64,000 nucleotides of DNA from Emergencia sp. 1XD21-10 (lineage in GTDB: Bacteria > Bacillota > Clostridia > Peptostreptococcales > Anaerovoracaceae): NCBI RefSeq assembly GCF_009936045.1, contig NZ_QWEQ01000019.1, positions 22,385 to 86,384 on the forward strand. The letters are read 5' to 3'. Below the pieces are notes generated by a model. It searched no databases and had not been told where the DNA came from. It was given only the letters and a program-made list of their open reading frames with translations. A program made the translations under genes and the position numbers. Of this stretch, positions 51,517 through 60,412 are shown in pieces; positions within the stretch are counted from its first letter, which is position 1; each line of letters begins with the position of its first letter.

Positions 51517-52410
51517 TTAAAGTGTATTAAAGTAGTCCCTAATATTCTGCACAGCTTTTTCCCCAAGCCGTTTTCTCGCATTCCACGTGAATCCCGCCAC
51601 GTGGTCAGGAATAGAAATACGTTCCTGGGCTTTATACCACTGTCGTTTCTCCTTATGAATAGAGCCGGAGTCAAGGATCGCATAGTTTCCTTCTGCAAGC
51701 CAGCGCTCAAAGGCGTTCTGATCAAAAGACGGTCCCACACCCACGTTGATAAAAATTTTGTGGTTTCCCATCAGCGCAAACTCTTCCTCTCCGACAACAA
51801 TCTGATTGCGGGGAATGCTGGTCAAAATTACATCGCTTTCCGCAAGGAGTTCTTCCCTCTTTTTATATAGATAAGGGCAACCTTCTTTTTCTCTTCGATT
51901 ATAGTAAGAAACCTCCATACCGAAGAAGTCGGCCGCCTCAGCCACCATCGTACCAACAGTTCCAAGTCCGATGATGCCAAGTTTCATGCCACGCAGCTCT
52001 CTCTGCTCCTCATAGAAAGAAATCTTTCCAAGACCCTTTGCCATCTGAACCAGTTCACTGATGACAAATTCCACAACGCCGTAATCTCCGTAATGGCTGA
52101 CTCCACTTACCACAATTCCATTCTCCCTGCAGTAAGCAGTGTCCACATTGCAGGAATCATCATTGAAATAGGTGCAACATAGTCCAACATACTTAAGGTT
52201 CGGACACTGCGACAGAATATCTTTTGAAATCGCCGTGTTCCAAGACACTAAAACAGCGTCAGCGTCCTTGATTCGCATTAAAATCTCTTCATCATCTGTT
52301 GGAAAGTCATCATAGCAAATCAACTGTTCGCAGACCACCTCTAACTGCGGCAGTACAAATTCAGCAATTCCAGTATTGTCGACCATGACAAGTAAATCAA
52401 ACTTTTTCAT
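51517..52410 (-). CDS. D-isomer-specific 2-hydroxyacid dehydrogenase family protein
   Basis: A 297-residue NAD(P)-dependent oxidoreductase. The Rossmann motif is GIIGLGTVGTMVA (about 146-158). A conserved arginine lies in the SIPRNQIVVGEEEF region and a downstream histidine in SIHKEKRQW may complete the site. It is somewhat shorter than standard family members. It is last in the operon with a glycyl radical enzyme, its activase and an ABM-fold protein, so it may reduce or oxidise the carbonyl product of that enzyme. Confidence 0.87.
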   Translation of the reverse strand: MKKFDLLVMVDNTGIAEFVLPQLEVVCEQLICYDDFPTDDEEILMRIKDADAVLVSWNTAISKDILSQCPNLKYVGLCCTYFNDDSCNVDTAYCRENGIVVSGVSHYGDYGVVEFVISELVQMAKGLGKISFYEEQRELRGMKLGIIGLGTVGTMVAEAADFFGMEVSYYNRREKEGCPYLYKKREELLAESDVILTSIPRNQIVVGEEEFALMGNHKIFINVGVGPSFDQNAFERWLAEGNYAILDSGSIHKEKRQWYKAQERISIPDHVAGFTWNARKRLGEKAVQNIRDYFNTL

Positions 52411-52442
52411 TGCAAACTCCGATTTCCCTGCATTTTAAGCGC

Positions 52443-52724
52443 TTACAGTTCTTCAAATGCAGTCTCTATGCCATATTTTTCTTTTATCTTTCCCAAAGCA
52501 ATCAGATGAGGCAATTCGTCGTGATAAACTTGCGCAGCTTTGTCCACCCATTTTTCTACAATTAGAATTTCATTGGCTCTTTCACAGGAAAAATAATAAT
52601 CGTAGCGAAGATTCCCCTCTTCCTTATGAGTTTCACTGATAATGCCGGCAGCTTCGACTTCCTGATAAAAGGCGCGAAGCGTCTGCTCATCCTTTGCAGT
52701 ATAAGTTACGAGTAAATTATACAT
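52443..52724 (-). CDS. ABM-fold (antibiotic biosynthesis monooxygenase-like) protein
   Basis: A 93-residue single-domain ABM/YgiN-type protein, a dimeric ferredoxin-like fold. It has the typical order: N-terminal strand, an AFYQEV helix, the central EILIVEKWVDKAAQVYHDE motif and a histidine in LPHLIALG. Some members are quinol monooxygenases. In an anaerobe a binding or isomerase role is more likely. It lies between the activase gene (14 bases away) and the dehydrogenase gene. Confidence 0.82.
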   Translation of the reverse strand: MYNLLVTYTAKDEQTLRAFYQEVEAAGIISETHKEEGNLRYDYYFSCERANEILIVEKWVDKAAQVYHDELPHLIALGKIKEKYGIETAFEEL

Positions 52725-52738
52725 CTTTTTCTCCTTCC

Positions 52739-53659
52739 TTACAAGGATTTCATCACGCTGACTTCCAGCGGACTGCCCTTTGCCCCCGCTTTTGCAACGT
52801 CTGCAAGCTGCGCCATACGCTCCTCGCTTGGCGTCTTCACCTCTGACAGTTCGTAGGTCCTTCCAATCTGACCGTACTTTACCTCACCCAAATTGTGATA
52901 CGGCAAAAGTTCCAGCTGGCTGATGCCTGCCGAAGTAATATATTCCGCAGTTTTTGCAATGTTAATATCATCGTCGTTGATTCCCGGAACGACCGGAATT
53001 CTTACAATAATATTGTCATGGCGAGATGCAAGGGCTGCCAAATTTTCTAAAATCAGCTTGTTGGAAACACCTGTAATCTTTTGATGTCTTTCGTCGTTCA
53101 TGTGTTTCACATCAAAGAATACAAGGTCCAGGTGCTCCGCTGCTGAAAGCAAATCCTCAGCCTTTCCAAATCCAGTGGTTTCAATGGCTGTATGTATGCC
53201 GTTCTCTTTGCATGCCTTTAGCATTTCTACCAAAAATTCATGCTGCATCAGAGGCTCGCCTCCGGAAAAGGTTACTCCGCCGTTGGAAGAGTCATAAAAA
53301 TTCTTATCCTTCAATATTTCGTGGAGCAGTTCCTCCACGGTATAATCTTCTCCAACCACTTTCTTTCCATTGGTGCAGCATTCCTTGACACAAATGCCAC
53401 ACAGGTCGCATTCACTGCGACCTGTGATTTCAAAAGGCGGTTTTCTTTCAATCAGTCCCTTCGGACAGACCTCTGCGCAATAACCGCACTTTACACATCT
53501 TGTCTGAAAGCACGCCACTTCTTTTTCGACGCGCTGGCTTTCAGGATTGGAACACCAAAGGCAGTTTAGGGGGCACCCTTTAAAAAACACTGTAGTTCGG
53601 ATGCCCGGCCCATCGTGAATGGACATTTTCTGTATATTAAAAACGGTTCCTTTGTTCAT
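52739..53659 (-). CDS. Glycyl radical enzyme activase (radical SAM)
   Basis: A 306-residue radical SAM activase. The SAM-cluster motif CX3CX2C is C29, C33, C36 (GCPLNCLWCSNPE). Two extra 4Fe-4S cysteine groups follow, CVKCGYCAEVC and CDLCGICVKEC, as in activases of GRE dehydratases and decarboxylases but not of pyruvate formate-lyase. GGVTFSGGEPLMQ is a further family hallmark. It makes the glycyl radical on the enzyme encoded 19 bases upstream. Confidence 0.95.
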   Translation of the reverse strand: MNKGTVFNIQKMSIHDGPGIRTTVFFKGCPLNCLWCSNPESQRVEKEVACFQTRCVKCGYCAEVCPKGLIERKPPFEITGRSECDLCGICVKECCTNGKKVVGEDYTVEELLHEILKDKNFYDSSNGGVTFSGGEPLMQHEFLVEMLKACKENGIHTAIETTGFGKAEDLLSAAEHLDLVFFDVKHMNDERHQKITGVSNKLILENLAALASRHDNIIVRIPVVPGINDDDINIAKTAEYITSAGISQLELLPYHNLGEVKYGQIGRTYELSEVKTPSEERMAQLADVAKAGAKGSPLEVSVMKSL

Positions 53660-53678
53660 TCAATCTGCCTCCAAATCA

Positions 53679-56054
53679 TTAGCAGCAGCCGCAGCCTACA
53701 TTTTTGTGCGCTGTTCTGCCGATGATATTATTCTGTACTTCTCTGTCCAGTTCGATGAAGTATGCGGAATATCCAGCTACACGAACCAGCAGGTTCTTAT
53801 AGTCCTCAGGACTTTCCTGCGCAGCTTCCAGTGTTCCTGCATCTACTACGTTAATCTGAATGTGTTCGCCGTTCATGTCAAAGTAAGACTGAATCACATT
53901 TCTCAAAATCTCTTTGCCTTCTTCTCCCTGCACAATGTTCGGGTCAAATTTAATGTTGAACAGTGCGCCGTTGTTGCAGTCACACTGGTCGATGGACGCA
54001 ACAGACTTGATAGTTGCAGTCGGGCTGGTTACGTCTCTTCCTACCATTGGGGAAGCGTTGTCGGATACAGGCTCACCTGCCAATCTGCCGTCAGGTGTCG
54101 CACCGATGGTCTTACCCTGCAGTACGTTGAAGGATGTAGACAGAATGCAGTTTTCGTAAGTGCCGCCGCGGCTGTCACGATACTTGACCATTTCAGCATT
54201 GTAAGCACGAATCATACGATTTGCATAGCCATCAACTCTCTCTTTATCGTTACCGTATTTATCAACTTTGTTTAAGATGATATTGCGCAGTCTTTCATTG
54301 CCTTCATAGTTGTTGTGAAGAATTTCGTTAAATTCGCTGGCTTTCATCATCTTTTCCTGGAAGACTACATAATCGATTGCTTCCAAGCAATCAGCGCCGT
54401 TTGCCATAGCAACCAGGAATACGCCGGAACTGTTGTATAATGCGCCGCCTTCTTCCAGAGACTTTCCTCTGCCGATGCAGTCAGTCACCAGTGCAGAAGC
54501 ATATCCCTTTGGAACATACAGTGCGTGCATTGCGCAAACCTTTGTGTAAGCTTCGCACATTACCTTTACAAAGTGTACAATCTGCTTGTGCAGCGCTTCT
54601 TCAAAATCTTTCACACTGGTGAAAGTATCAGGATCGCCGGTTTTCAGACCCATCTCACATTTTGCAACTGGATCATAACCATTGTTTAATACCAGTTCGA
54701 TACATTTTGCAGCATTGATATATCCCACGTTTGGTCTGCCGTCAGTTTTGCCCTGCACATAAGGCTCTACACAGCCGTGAATCGTCCAATCTCTGGAATC
54801 TTCTTCTGTTGCACCTTTGTTTTTCAGTGCATTTGCAATCATGTTGTCATTGTAGAACGCCGGAATCGCATAACCCTTCTGCACCATGCCAAGAGCGACA
54901 TCCATCAGTTCCTTTGGTGTATTATCGTTTACACGCAATGCCATGGTCGGCTGTACAGTCTTAACAAGATCCCATGCGTTAAATACTGCATAAGTCAACT
55001 CGTTGGTTGCATCTTTGCCGTCTCTGGTCAGCCCGCCAATTGCCATCTGCTGCCACATCGGATATGCTGCAAAGCCCAGGGAGTCAAAACTATCACGTAA
55101 TTTCAGCATTTCTGTGCACTTGATGTATAAAGCTGCCAGCAATTCTTCTGCATCTTCTGCTGCCATATCGCCTTCGATAACAGATTTCTTATAATAAGGA
55201 TACAGATTCTGATCCAGTCTGCCCACCGCAATGGAATGACCGTTGTCTTCAATCTGAATCGTCAGCTGCAGGAACCAAACAAACTGCAGCGCTTCCCAGA
55301 AATCTCTCGGCTCATTTTCAGGAACGTTAGAGCATACATCTGCAATTTTCAAAAGTTCTGCTTTTCTCTTAGGGTCTGTTTCTGCTTCTGCCAGCTTTGC
55401 AGCCTGATCAGAGAATTTGTGTGCAAATCTGATAACTGCCTCGCAGGAAATGATGTTTGCATTCCAGAAATCGATTTTTCTGCTGTCTTCCGGAGTCAGC
55501 ACCTGGGTTTTTTCAATCATTTCTTTGGAACGGGCAATAATACCTTTCAGACCTACCGGCAAAATGCTCGGATAATCAGGGGAAATATGTCCCATACCTG
55601 TAGTTCTCGCACCAACTGACAATACACCACAATCCTGCGCTTTCAGCACGTAATCATCAAGTGCTGCAGTTGACTGTATATCAAAGGTATTTTCTCCCCA
55701 GCTTTCCAGGATTGGAAGCAGTTCTGCCTTTGTTTCAGCCGGTACTACAATCGGGTCAGTGCCGCGTACTGGGAACATATCAATTTCATCGATAACCCAC
55801 TTTGCACCAAATTCAGGGAATACAGGAACACCTCTGACCCTTTTGGTCTGGCTGCCTACAATCAGCTCTCCATCCTGCATGTTGGCTTCCATATTATCCA
55901 GAATATATGCAAAAGCGTGCGCTCTGCGAAGTACTGGTGTGTAGGTTGCAAATTTAGCATAAGCTTCCGTTACCAGCTTAGCCCTTTCGGTATCCAGCTG
56001 CGGTTTAGAATTTTTCAGACGATCATTCATCATCTCAATTCTGTCTCGGTTCAT
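53679..56054 (-). CDS. Glycyl radical enzyme of unknown substrate
   Basis: A 791-residue glycyl radical enzyme. The radical site is RVAGYSAYF with G761. The thiyl cysteine is C428 in HGCVEP, with base E430. H156 (GHISPDYP) and H273 (NGHSIAVGRLDQ) align by eye with histidines of the glycerol/diol dehydratase branch. The position of the GWHD block that follows GCVEP in glycerol dehydratase reads GRPN here (439-442), so glycerol is unlikely. The tail CGCC is unusual. The ATG at 56054 has an AGAAGGAGAAAG leader. With its activase it should act as a C-O, C-N or C-S lyase. Confidence 0.9.
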   Translation of the reverse strand: MNRDRIEMMNDRLKNSKPQLDTERAKLVTEAYAKFATYTPVLRRAHAFAYILDNMEANMQDGELIVGSQTKRVRGVPVFPEFGAKWVIDEIDMFPVRGTDPIVVPAETKAELLPILESWGENTFDIQSTAALDDYVLKAQDCGVLSVGARTTGMGHISPDYPSILPVGLKGIIARSKEMIEKTQVLTPEDSRKIDFWNANIISCEAVIRFAHKFSDQAAKLAEAETDPKRKAELLKIADVCSNVPENEPRDFWEALQFVWFLQLTIQIEDNGHSIAVGRLDQNLYPYYKKSVIEGDMAAEDAEELLAALYIKCTEMLKLRDSFDSLGFAAYPMWQQMAIGGLTRDGKDATNELTYAVFNAWDLVKTVQPTMALRVNDNTPKELMDVALGMVQKGYAIPAFYNDNMIANALKNKGATEEDSRDWTIHGCVEPYVQGKTDGRPNVGYINAAKCIELVLNNGYDPVAKCEMGLKTGDPDTFTSVKDFEEALHKQIVHFVKVMCEAYTKVCAMHALYVPKGYASALVTDCIGRGKSLEEGGALYNSSGVFLVAMANGADCLEAIDYVVFQEKMMKASEFNEILHNNYEGNERLRNIILNKVDKYGNDKERVDGYANRMIRAYNAEMVKYRDSRGGTYENCILSTSFNVLQGKTIGATPDGRLAGEPVSDNASPMVGRDVTSPTATIKSVASIDQCDCNNGALFNIKFDPNIVQGEEGKEILRNVIQSYFDMNGEHIQINVVDAGTLEAAQESPEDYKNLLVRVAGYSAYFIELDREVQNNIIGRTAHKNVGCGCC

Positions 56055-56085
56055 AGTCTTTCTCCTTCTCTTCAGTGGTTTATAA

Positions 56086-56128
56086 ATTAAAAAAGTATGA
56101 TTTAAGTTTTATTACCTAAATCATACTT
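56086..56128 (-). terminator. 12-bp perfect hairpin between the LysR gene and the GRE operon
   Basis: AAGTATGATTTA (56093-56104) and TAAATCATACTT (56117-56128) are perfect inverted repeats. On the minus strand a T run follows. It can terminate the LysR gene or attenuate the GRE operon. Confidence 0.75.
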
Positions 56129-56197
56129 GATAATTCATTCACAAGGTAGCGGAGAAATCTCATGTTCACCGTGACAATTTGTATCATGGAAAAGCGT

Positions 56198-57076
56198 TTA
56201 TCCTTCTTTTATAAGAGCGAGAAACTTCTTCACAGACGGTGAAATATCACTTTTAGATTTTACCGCGAAACCAATACTTCTATGAAGTTCTCTGTCGATC
56301 GGTCTGTATTCTACTGCAAAGCCGGAAACTGCGTATTCAGCAATCAGCTTTGGAACCAGCGTCACAAAACCGTTCTCCTCCACCATACGGATTACTGTAA
56401 AATCCGAATTGAAGGTGTATCCGCCTAAATCCTGATTGAGATCTATATATCTCATCAGCTGAATGATGTCCTGATCAAATCCTTTATGAGATTTAAAAAG
56501 AATAACCCGTTCTTTAAAGAGGTGCTCTAAAGTCACAATTTCATTTAGAGTCAGCGGATGTCCCTTAGGCAGCAGCGCCACATACTCATCTCTGCGCTCG
56601 CCGAACCAGTCAAAATTGTGATAAGGCTGCCTGCTGAAAAGTCCGATATCAATAATGCCACGGTTGAGCCACTGCTCCAGCACATCTACGCTATGTTCCT
56701 CTAAAACTTCCACCTGAATTTTAGGATATCGCTTGCAAAATTCCTTTAAAATGCTCGGGAGCAAAACATATGCCGTCGTTGGAAATCCCCCGATTCGAAT
56801 CGTGCCCTTTTCCAGACCGTTGATTAGTGCAATTTCTGTTTCCAGTTTTTCACTTTCCTTAACAATCCGCCTTATCATCGGCATCAGCCGCTCTCCTTCA
56901 GAAGTCAGGCTGATGCCTTTATTGCTTCTTTTTATAATAGGAAAGCCCAGTTCTGTTTCCATGCTGTTGAGCATTTTAGAAATCCCCGAATGGGTGTATC
57001 CCAAATCATAGCTAACATTATTAATACTGCCTCGATCGACCACCTTGAGCAATACTTCGTATTTCTTTAAATCCAT
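56198..57076 (-). CDS. LysR family transcriptional regulator
   Basis: A 292-residue LTTR. The winged helix-turn-helix spans about residues 3-60 (SINNVSYDLGYTHSGISKML), and a periplasmic-binding-like effector domain fills the rest. The ATG at 57076 has a GAAAGGGGTGAACCG leader. It is transcribed in the same direction as the GRE operon and lies directly upstream of it, so it probably senses the substrate of that operon or of the NhaC-type transporter encoded on its other side. Confidence 0.92.
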   Translation of the reverse strand: MDLKKYEVLLKVVDRGSINNVSYDLGYTHSGISKMLNSMETELGFPIIKRSNKGISLTSEGERLMPMIRRIVKESEKLETEIALINGLEKGTIRIGGFPTTAYVLLPSILKEFCKRYPKIQVEVLEEHSVDVLEQWLNRGIIDIGLFSRQPYHNFDWFGERRDEYVALLPKGHPLTLNEIVTLEHLFKERVILFKSHKGFDQDIIQLMRYIDLNQDLGGYTFNSDFTVIRMVEENGFVTLVPKLIAEYAVSGFAVEYRPIDRELHRSIGFAVKSKSDISPSVKKFLALIKEG

Positions 57077-57164
57077 CGGTTCACCCCTTTCAGTCTGCGG
57101 TTACGTAGATTATACATGTTCAACCCTGAAAATTCAATTCATATTAAATCATCGCTATAATAAA

Positions 57165-57200
57165 GTAAAAAAGGGGAGCAGGCACCAGCCCTGCTCCCAA
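57165..57200 (-). terminator. Terminator of the nhaC-like gene
   Basis: On the minus strand GGGAGCAGG pairs with CCTGCTCCC and is followed by TTTTTT. Confidence 0.9.
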
Positions 57201-57232
57201 TAAGTTTTTGAAAAAATAAACGAGTTATTTAA

Positions 57233-58648
57233 TTAGTTTGCTTTTGCCTTCTTAGCCGGTTTCTTTCCGTTTTTATAGAAGATACCAATGCCGGTCCAAG
57301 CCAGAACCAGTGCGACTGCTGGTGTTAGCCAACCTAAGAAACAGTATGGCAGATAGGATAATGTTGCAACACCTAAGGTGCTTGCCATGTACATACCGTT
57401 AGAGTTCCAAGGAATCAATGCGGCACACATAGTACCAGTATCTTCCAGGGATCTAGACAGTACCTTTCTGTCAATTTCGAGGTCGTCATATGCAGGTGCG
57501 AACAGCTTGGAGTTAATCAGCATGGAGCTTTCCAAAGATCCAGTCAACGCCTGCATCAGGAAAGACGATGCCAGTGTAGCAGTAACCAGCGTGCTTGCTC
57601 TCTTTGTAATACCTGCAACCTTTTCAAGAACTGTACGCAGTACACCTGTTACGTCCAAAATGTTGCCCAGCACGCAGGCAAAGAAATACAGTGCTACAGT
57701 CCACAGCATGCTGGAGAGGCCGCCTCTGTTGAGCAGTCTGTCGATGTCAGCAACGCCGGATTCGATGGAATAGCCATTGTACATAATGTTGGAAATATCT
57801 ACAAAGGAAGTTCCCTGCAGAATCATAGCCATAACAGCGCCGAGCAGTGCGGAAACTACCAGTCCCGGAATAGCCGGTGCCTTCTTGATTACAACTACAA
57901 GCAGTACAACGATTGGCAACAGGCACACAGGGCTCAGATTGAAGTTGGCATCCAGATTGTCCAGATACATATTTACGGTAGATTCATCTACTGTACCCTT
58001 TGCTACAGTTGTAAAGCCTAAAACACCGTACATGATAATCGCAATGATGTAAGCTGGTACTGTTGTCCACAGCATGGAGCCCATGTGGGAGAACAGCGAA
58101 ACGCCGGACATCGCGGAAGCCAGATTTGTTGTATCTGAGAACGGTGACATTTTATCTCCGAAGTAGGAACCGGAAACGACTGCACCTGCAGTAAATGCCG
58201 GATTAATACCAAGACCTGCTCCGATACCCATAAATGCGATACCTACAGTACCCGCAGAAGACCATGAGCTGCCGCAGGCGATGGACATGAAAGAACTTGC
58301 AACGCAAGCACAGATCAGGAATAATTTAGGGTTTATAATTTTTAATCCGATATAGATGATGTACGGAATTGTACCAGACGCAATCCAAGTTGCGATAACT
58401 GCACCAATTAGCAGCAGAATAAACGTAGCAATCAGCATACTGTAAACGCCATCCATCATCATCTTCTGGATATCATCCCATTTATAGCCTAGAAACATTG
58501 CATAAGCACTTGCGACAATAATCGCAAACATAAGAGCGATACGAATATCAATGTTCAGCCACAGCAGACTGGCCATCAGAATCGCTACGACGATAATCAT
58601 GATGGAGATTGCCGCCAGGAAAGTTGGAGCTTTAATTTTCTTTTCCAT
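57233..58648 (-). CDS. Na+/H+ antiporter NhaC family protein
   Basis: A 471-residue membrane protein with about twelve helices. The phrases FMSIACGSSWSSAGTVGIAFMGIG and GSYFGDKMSPFSDTTNLASAMSG are diagnostic of the NhaC family. Many members exchange organic acids or amino acids, such as malate/lactate, with cations. The gene lies between the LysR gene and a divergent GntR-type gene, so import or export of a GRE-related acid is possible. The tail is lysine-rich. Confidence 0.9.
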   Translation of the reverse strand: MEKKIKAPTFLAAISIMIIVVAILMASLLWLNIDIRIALMFAIIVASAYAMFLGYKWDDIQKMMMDGVYSMLIATFILLLIGAVIATWIASGTIPYIIYIGLKIINPKLFLICACVASSFMSIACGSSWSSAGTVGIAFMGIGAGLGINPAFTAGAVVSGSYFGDKMSPFSDTTNLASAMSGVSLFSHMGSMLWTTVPAYIIAIIMYGVLGFTTVAKGTVDESTVNMYLDNLDANFNLSPVCLLPIVVLLVVVIKKAPAIPGLVVSALLGAVMAMILQGTSFVDISNIMYNGYSIESGVADIDRLLNRGGLSSMLWTVALYFFACVLGNILDVTGVLRTVLEKVAGITKRASTLVTATLASSFLMQALTGSLESSMLINSKLFAPAYDDLEIDRKVLSRSLEDTGTMCAALIPWNSNGMYMASTLGVATLSYLPYCFLGWLTPAVALVLAWTGIGIFYKNGKKPAKKAKAN

Positions 58649-58871
58649 AGTTTTCTCCTCAAACTTTTACATAAATTAATTGATTTTTTTGGATAAAAGC
58701 AATTCTCTTTTCTCTACACCCATATTGATTTTATGAATATGTATACACATTCGACATGTATGTTGTCTGACAACATTATATCTGTTACAGCCGCTCCTTG
58801 CATAGCGTCCATTTGTTAATATGACCTTGACAAATCGGGCAATTAAATCTGGCAAAAATCCGTTTTGCGCC

Positions 58872-58900
58872 TTGACGATAAATTGTTTAACCGATATACT
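58872..58900 (+). promoter_or_regulatory. Promoter of the GntR-type regulator gene
   Basis: TTGACG (58872-58877) and TATACT (58895-58900) are 17 bases apart. The start codon is 35 bases downstream. Confidence 0.75.
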
Positions 58901-58934
58901 ATGTCAAGAATTAAGAACCCTTGCGGAGGCATAC

Positions 58935-59672
58935 ATGGAAAAAACAGCACTATTAAGCAAACTTGCATTTACCCAATATAAAACACAATCCGACTATCTG
59001 GCAGAAAAGATTAAACAGATGATTACGCATGAGGAATTTGAGGACGGCTTTGTCTTTCCCAACGAAAATGAGTTCTGTAAAATTCTCAATGTCAGCAGAG
59101 GAACTCTACGAGATGCTTACAAGAAGCTAGATACACAAGGCTTTATCGAGCGAACCAAACACGGCACCTACGTAAAGTGTCGGGATACCATTGCAAAACA
59201 AGGAAATTTCACCGCAACTTTGGAACTTGCTTCCACCAAGGAGATGGTGGAATTTATTTCTGCTTTTGAACCGGAAGCAGCCTGTCTCGCAGCTCAAAAA
59301 ATCGATGATGCCGGTATCGCACAACTGGAACTCCTCATGGAGGAGTGTGAACAGTGTGTCGGTAACCAGACTGCTCTGAACGAAGCCAATTACAGATTTC
59401 ATGAGTTTATCCGCATGCAAGCCCAAAACAATCTTGTAACCAGCATTTTGACTGCATATTATGACATTTTCAATCAGTACATCATAAACTCTATTTATTA
59501 TATTCTAAAAAACAGCGCTGATACATTCCGCGATACCGCACTCGCCCAGCACAGAGAACTTCTCGAAGCATTTAAAGTTCACGACGGCGAAAAAGTTCGG
59601 CTAATTACCCGGGAGCATCTGCAGGCTGACTTGAAAATGTACGCTATGTTAAAAGAAAAATCGGAAAGATAA
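58935..59672 (+). CDS. GntR family regulator (FCD subfamily)
   Basis: A 245-residue regulator. The N-terminal winged helix has FPNENEFCKILNVSRGTLRDAY (about 37-60), and the C-terminal all-helical FCD domain binds an organic acid. Metal-ligand histidines are likely in NYRFHEFIR and AQHRELLEAF. The start at 58935 follows GCGGAGGCATAC; the open frame upstream runs through the promoter and is not coding. It is divergent from the nhaC-like gene and is the likely regulator of that transporter. Confidence 0.9.
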   Translation: MEKTALLSKLAFTQYKTQSDYLAEKIKQMITHEEFEDGFVFPNENEFCKILNVSRGTLRDAYKKLDTQGFIERTKHGTYVKCRDTIAKQGNFTATLELASTKEMVEFISAFEPEAACLAAQKIDDAGIAQLELLMEECEQCVGNQTALNEANYRFHEFIRMQAQNNLVTSILTAYYDIFNQYIINSIYYILKNSADTFRDTALAQHRELLEAFKVHDGEKVRLITREHLQADLKMYAMLKEKSER

Positions 59673-59678
59673 AAATTT

Positions 59679-59706
59679 GACCACGTAATCATGCGTGGTC
59701 TTTTTG
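59679..59706 (+). terminator. Terminator of the GntR-type gene
   Basis: GACCACG pairs with CGTGGTC around AATCATG or similar, followed by TTTTTG. Confidence 0.85.
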
Positions 59707-59770
59707 TTTAAGAGTAGTTAAGAGTTCCCACTGATAAAATAACACTAGCATAAAATCTGCAAGTATCATA

Positions 59771-59801
59771 AAAACACCAGTTAGAGTGCACCTCCAACTG
59801 G
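59771..59801 (-). terminator. Terminator downstream of the secreted-protein pseudogene
   Basis: On the minus strand CCAGTTGGAG pairs with CTCTAACTGG, followed by TGTTTTT. Confidence 0.7.
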
Positions 59802-59824
59802 TCAAAATATTATTTTTTAATTGC

Positions 59825-60072
59825 CTACTTGACGGGTAGCAGTTCACATTTGACATAGAGCCCATTAGTTTCACTAGCGGTTACTGTTAATGGCTGATTC
59901 AGTTCAACGTCCCGAGCCAGCTTATACTGAACTCCTGCAAGCAATTCAGTTGTTGCTTCAGTAATTTCAGTCCTGTCTGTGTTAAGATTATCAGATCAGC
60001 CACAAAAGCCATTGCCGGCATGAACGTCATTACCATCACTACGCATAACAGTGAAGTTAATAGTTTTTTCAT
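59825..60072 (-). pseudogene. Frameshifted small secreted protein
   Basis: The frame starts at the ATG at 60072, after AAAGAAATG-rich leader sequence with AGGAGG, and encodes a clear signal peptide, MKKLLTSLLCVVMVMTFMPA then MAFVAD. It then shifts. The plus strand holds ATCAGATCAG at 59990-59999, a 5-base tandem duplication. Removing one copy joins the signal peptide to NLNTDRTEITEATTELLAGV and a frame that runs to the TAG at 59825-59827. The restored protein would be about 80 residues, resembling the start of a surface protein with beta-strand-rich repeats. It is inactive as it stands, or phase-variable. Confidence 0.7.
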
Positions 60073-60322
60073 TTCTTTTTTCCTCCTTAATAATTCACTC
60101 AATGTTCTACAAAGGTCTATCCTGTTTAATATTATTGTACCTGCTATACTTTATCCGCAAGCACTTTTCTCACTTTATATTTCACATTATAGCCATAGGC
60201 GGTTAAACTTTATTGTATTTTTGCAGGGGTCTTCCGATTTTTTGCAAAAATCATTTTCAAGTCTATTCTGTATGCCTTTATGCATTTTTTTACATTTTTT
60301 ATTATTTTAATACAAAAAATCC

Positions 60323-60377
60323 TTGATTTATTCAGGCAGGTGTGGTATATTACATGCACTGATTAATTTTTATTCAC
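60323..60377 (+). promoter_or_regulatory. argG promoter and possible ARG box
   Basis: TTGATT (60323-60328) and TATATT (60346-60351) are 17 bases apart. TGATTAATTTTTATTCAC at 60360-60377 resembles an ArgR operator, with one good ATTCA half and one poorer half, so repression by arginine is plausible. Confidence 0.6.
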
Positions 60378-60412
60378 GATTATAAATATTTACATATTCA
60401 GAGGAACACACT

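Larger units (their letters stand above)
59673..60412. other. Low-coding region with pseudogene, terminators and argG promoter
   Basis: Apart from the frameshifted secreted-protein remnant, two terminators and the argG promoter listed separately, the region is AT-rich and shows no gene. Confidence 0.5.

Noticed and set aside
53619..54275. 218-codon plus-strand frame
   Set aside because: Antisense to the glycyl radical enzyme's conserved C-terminus.
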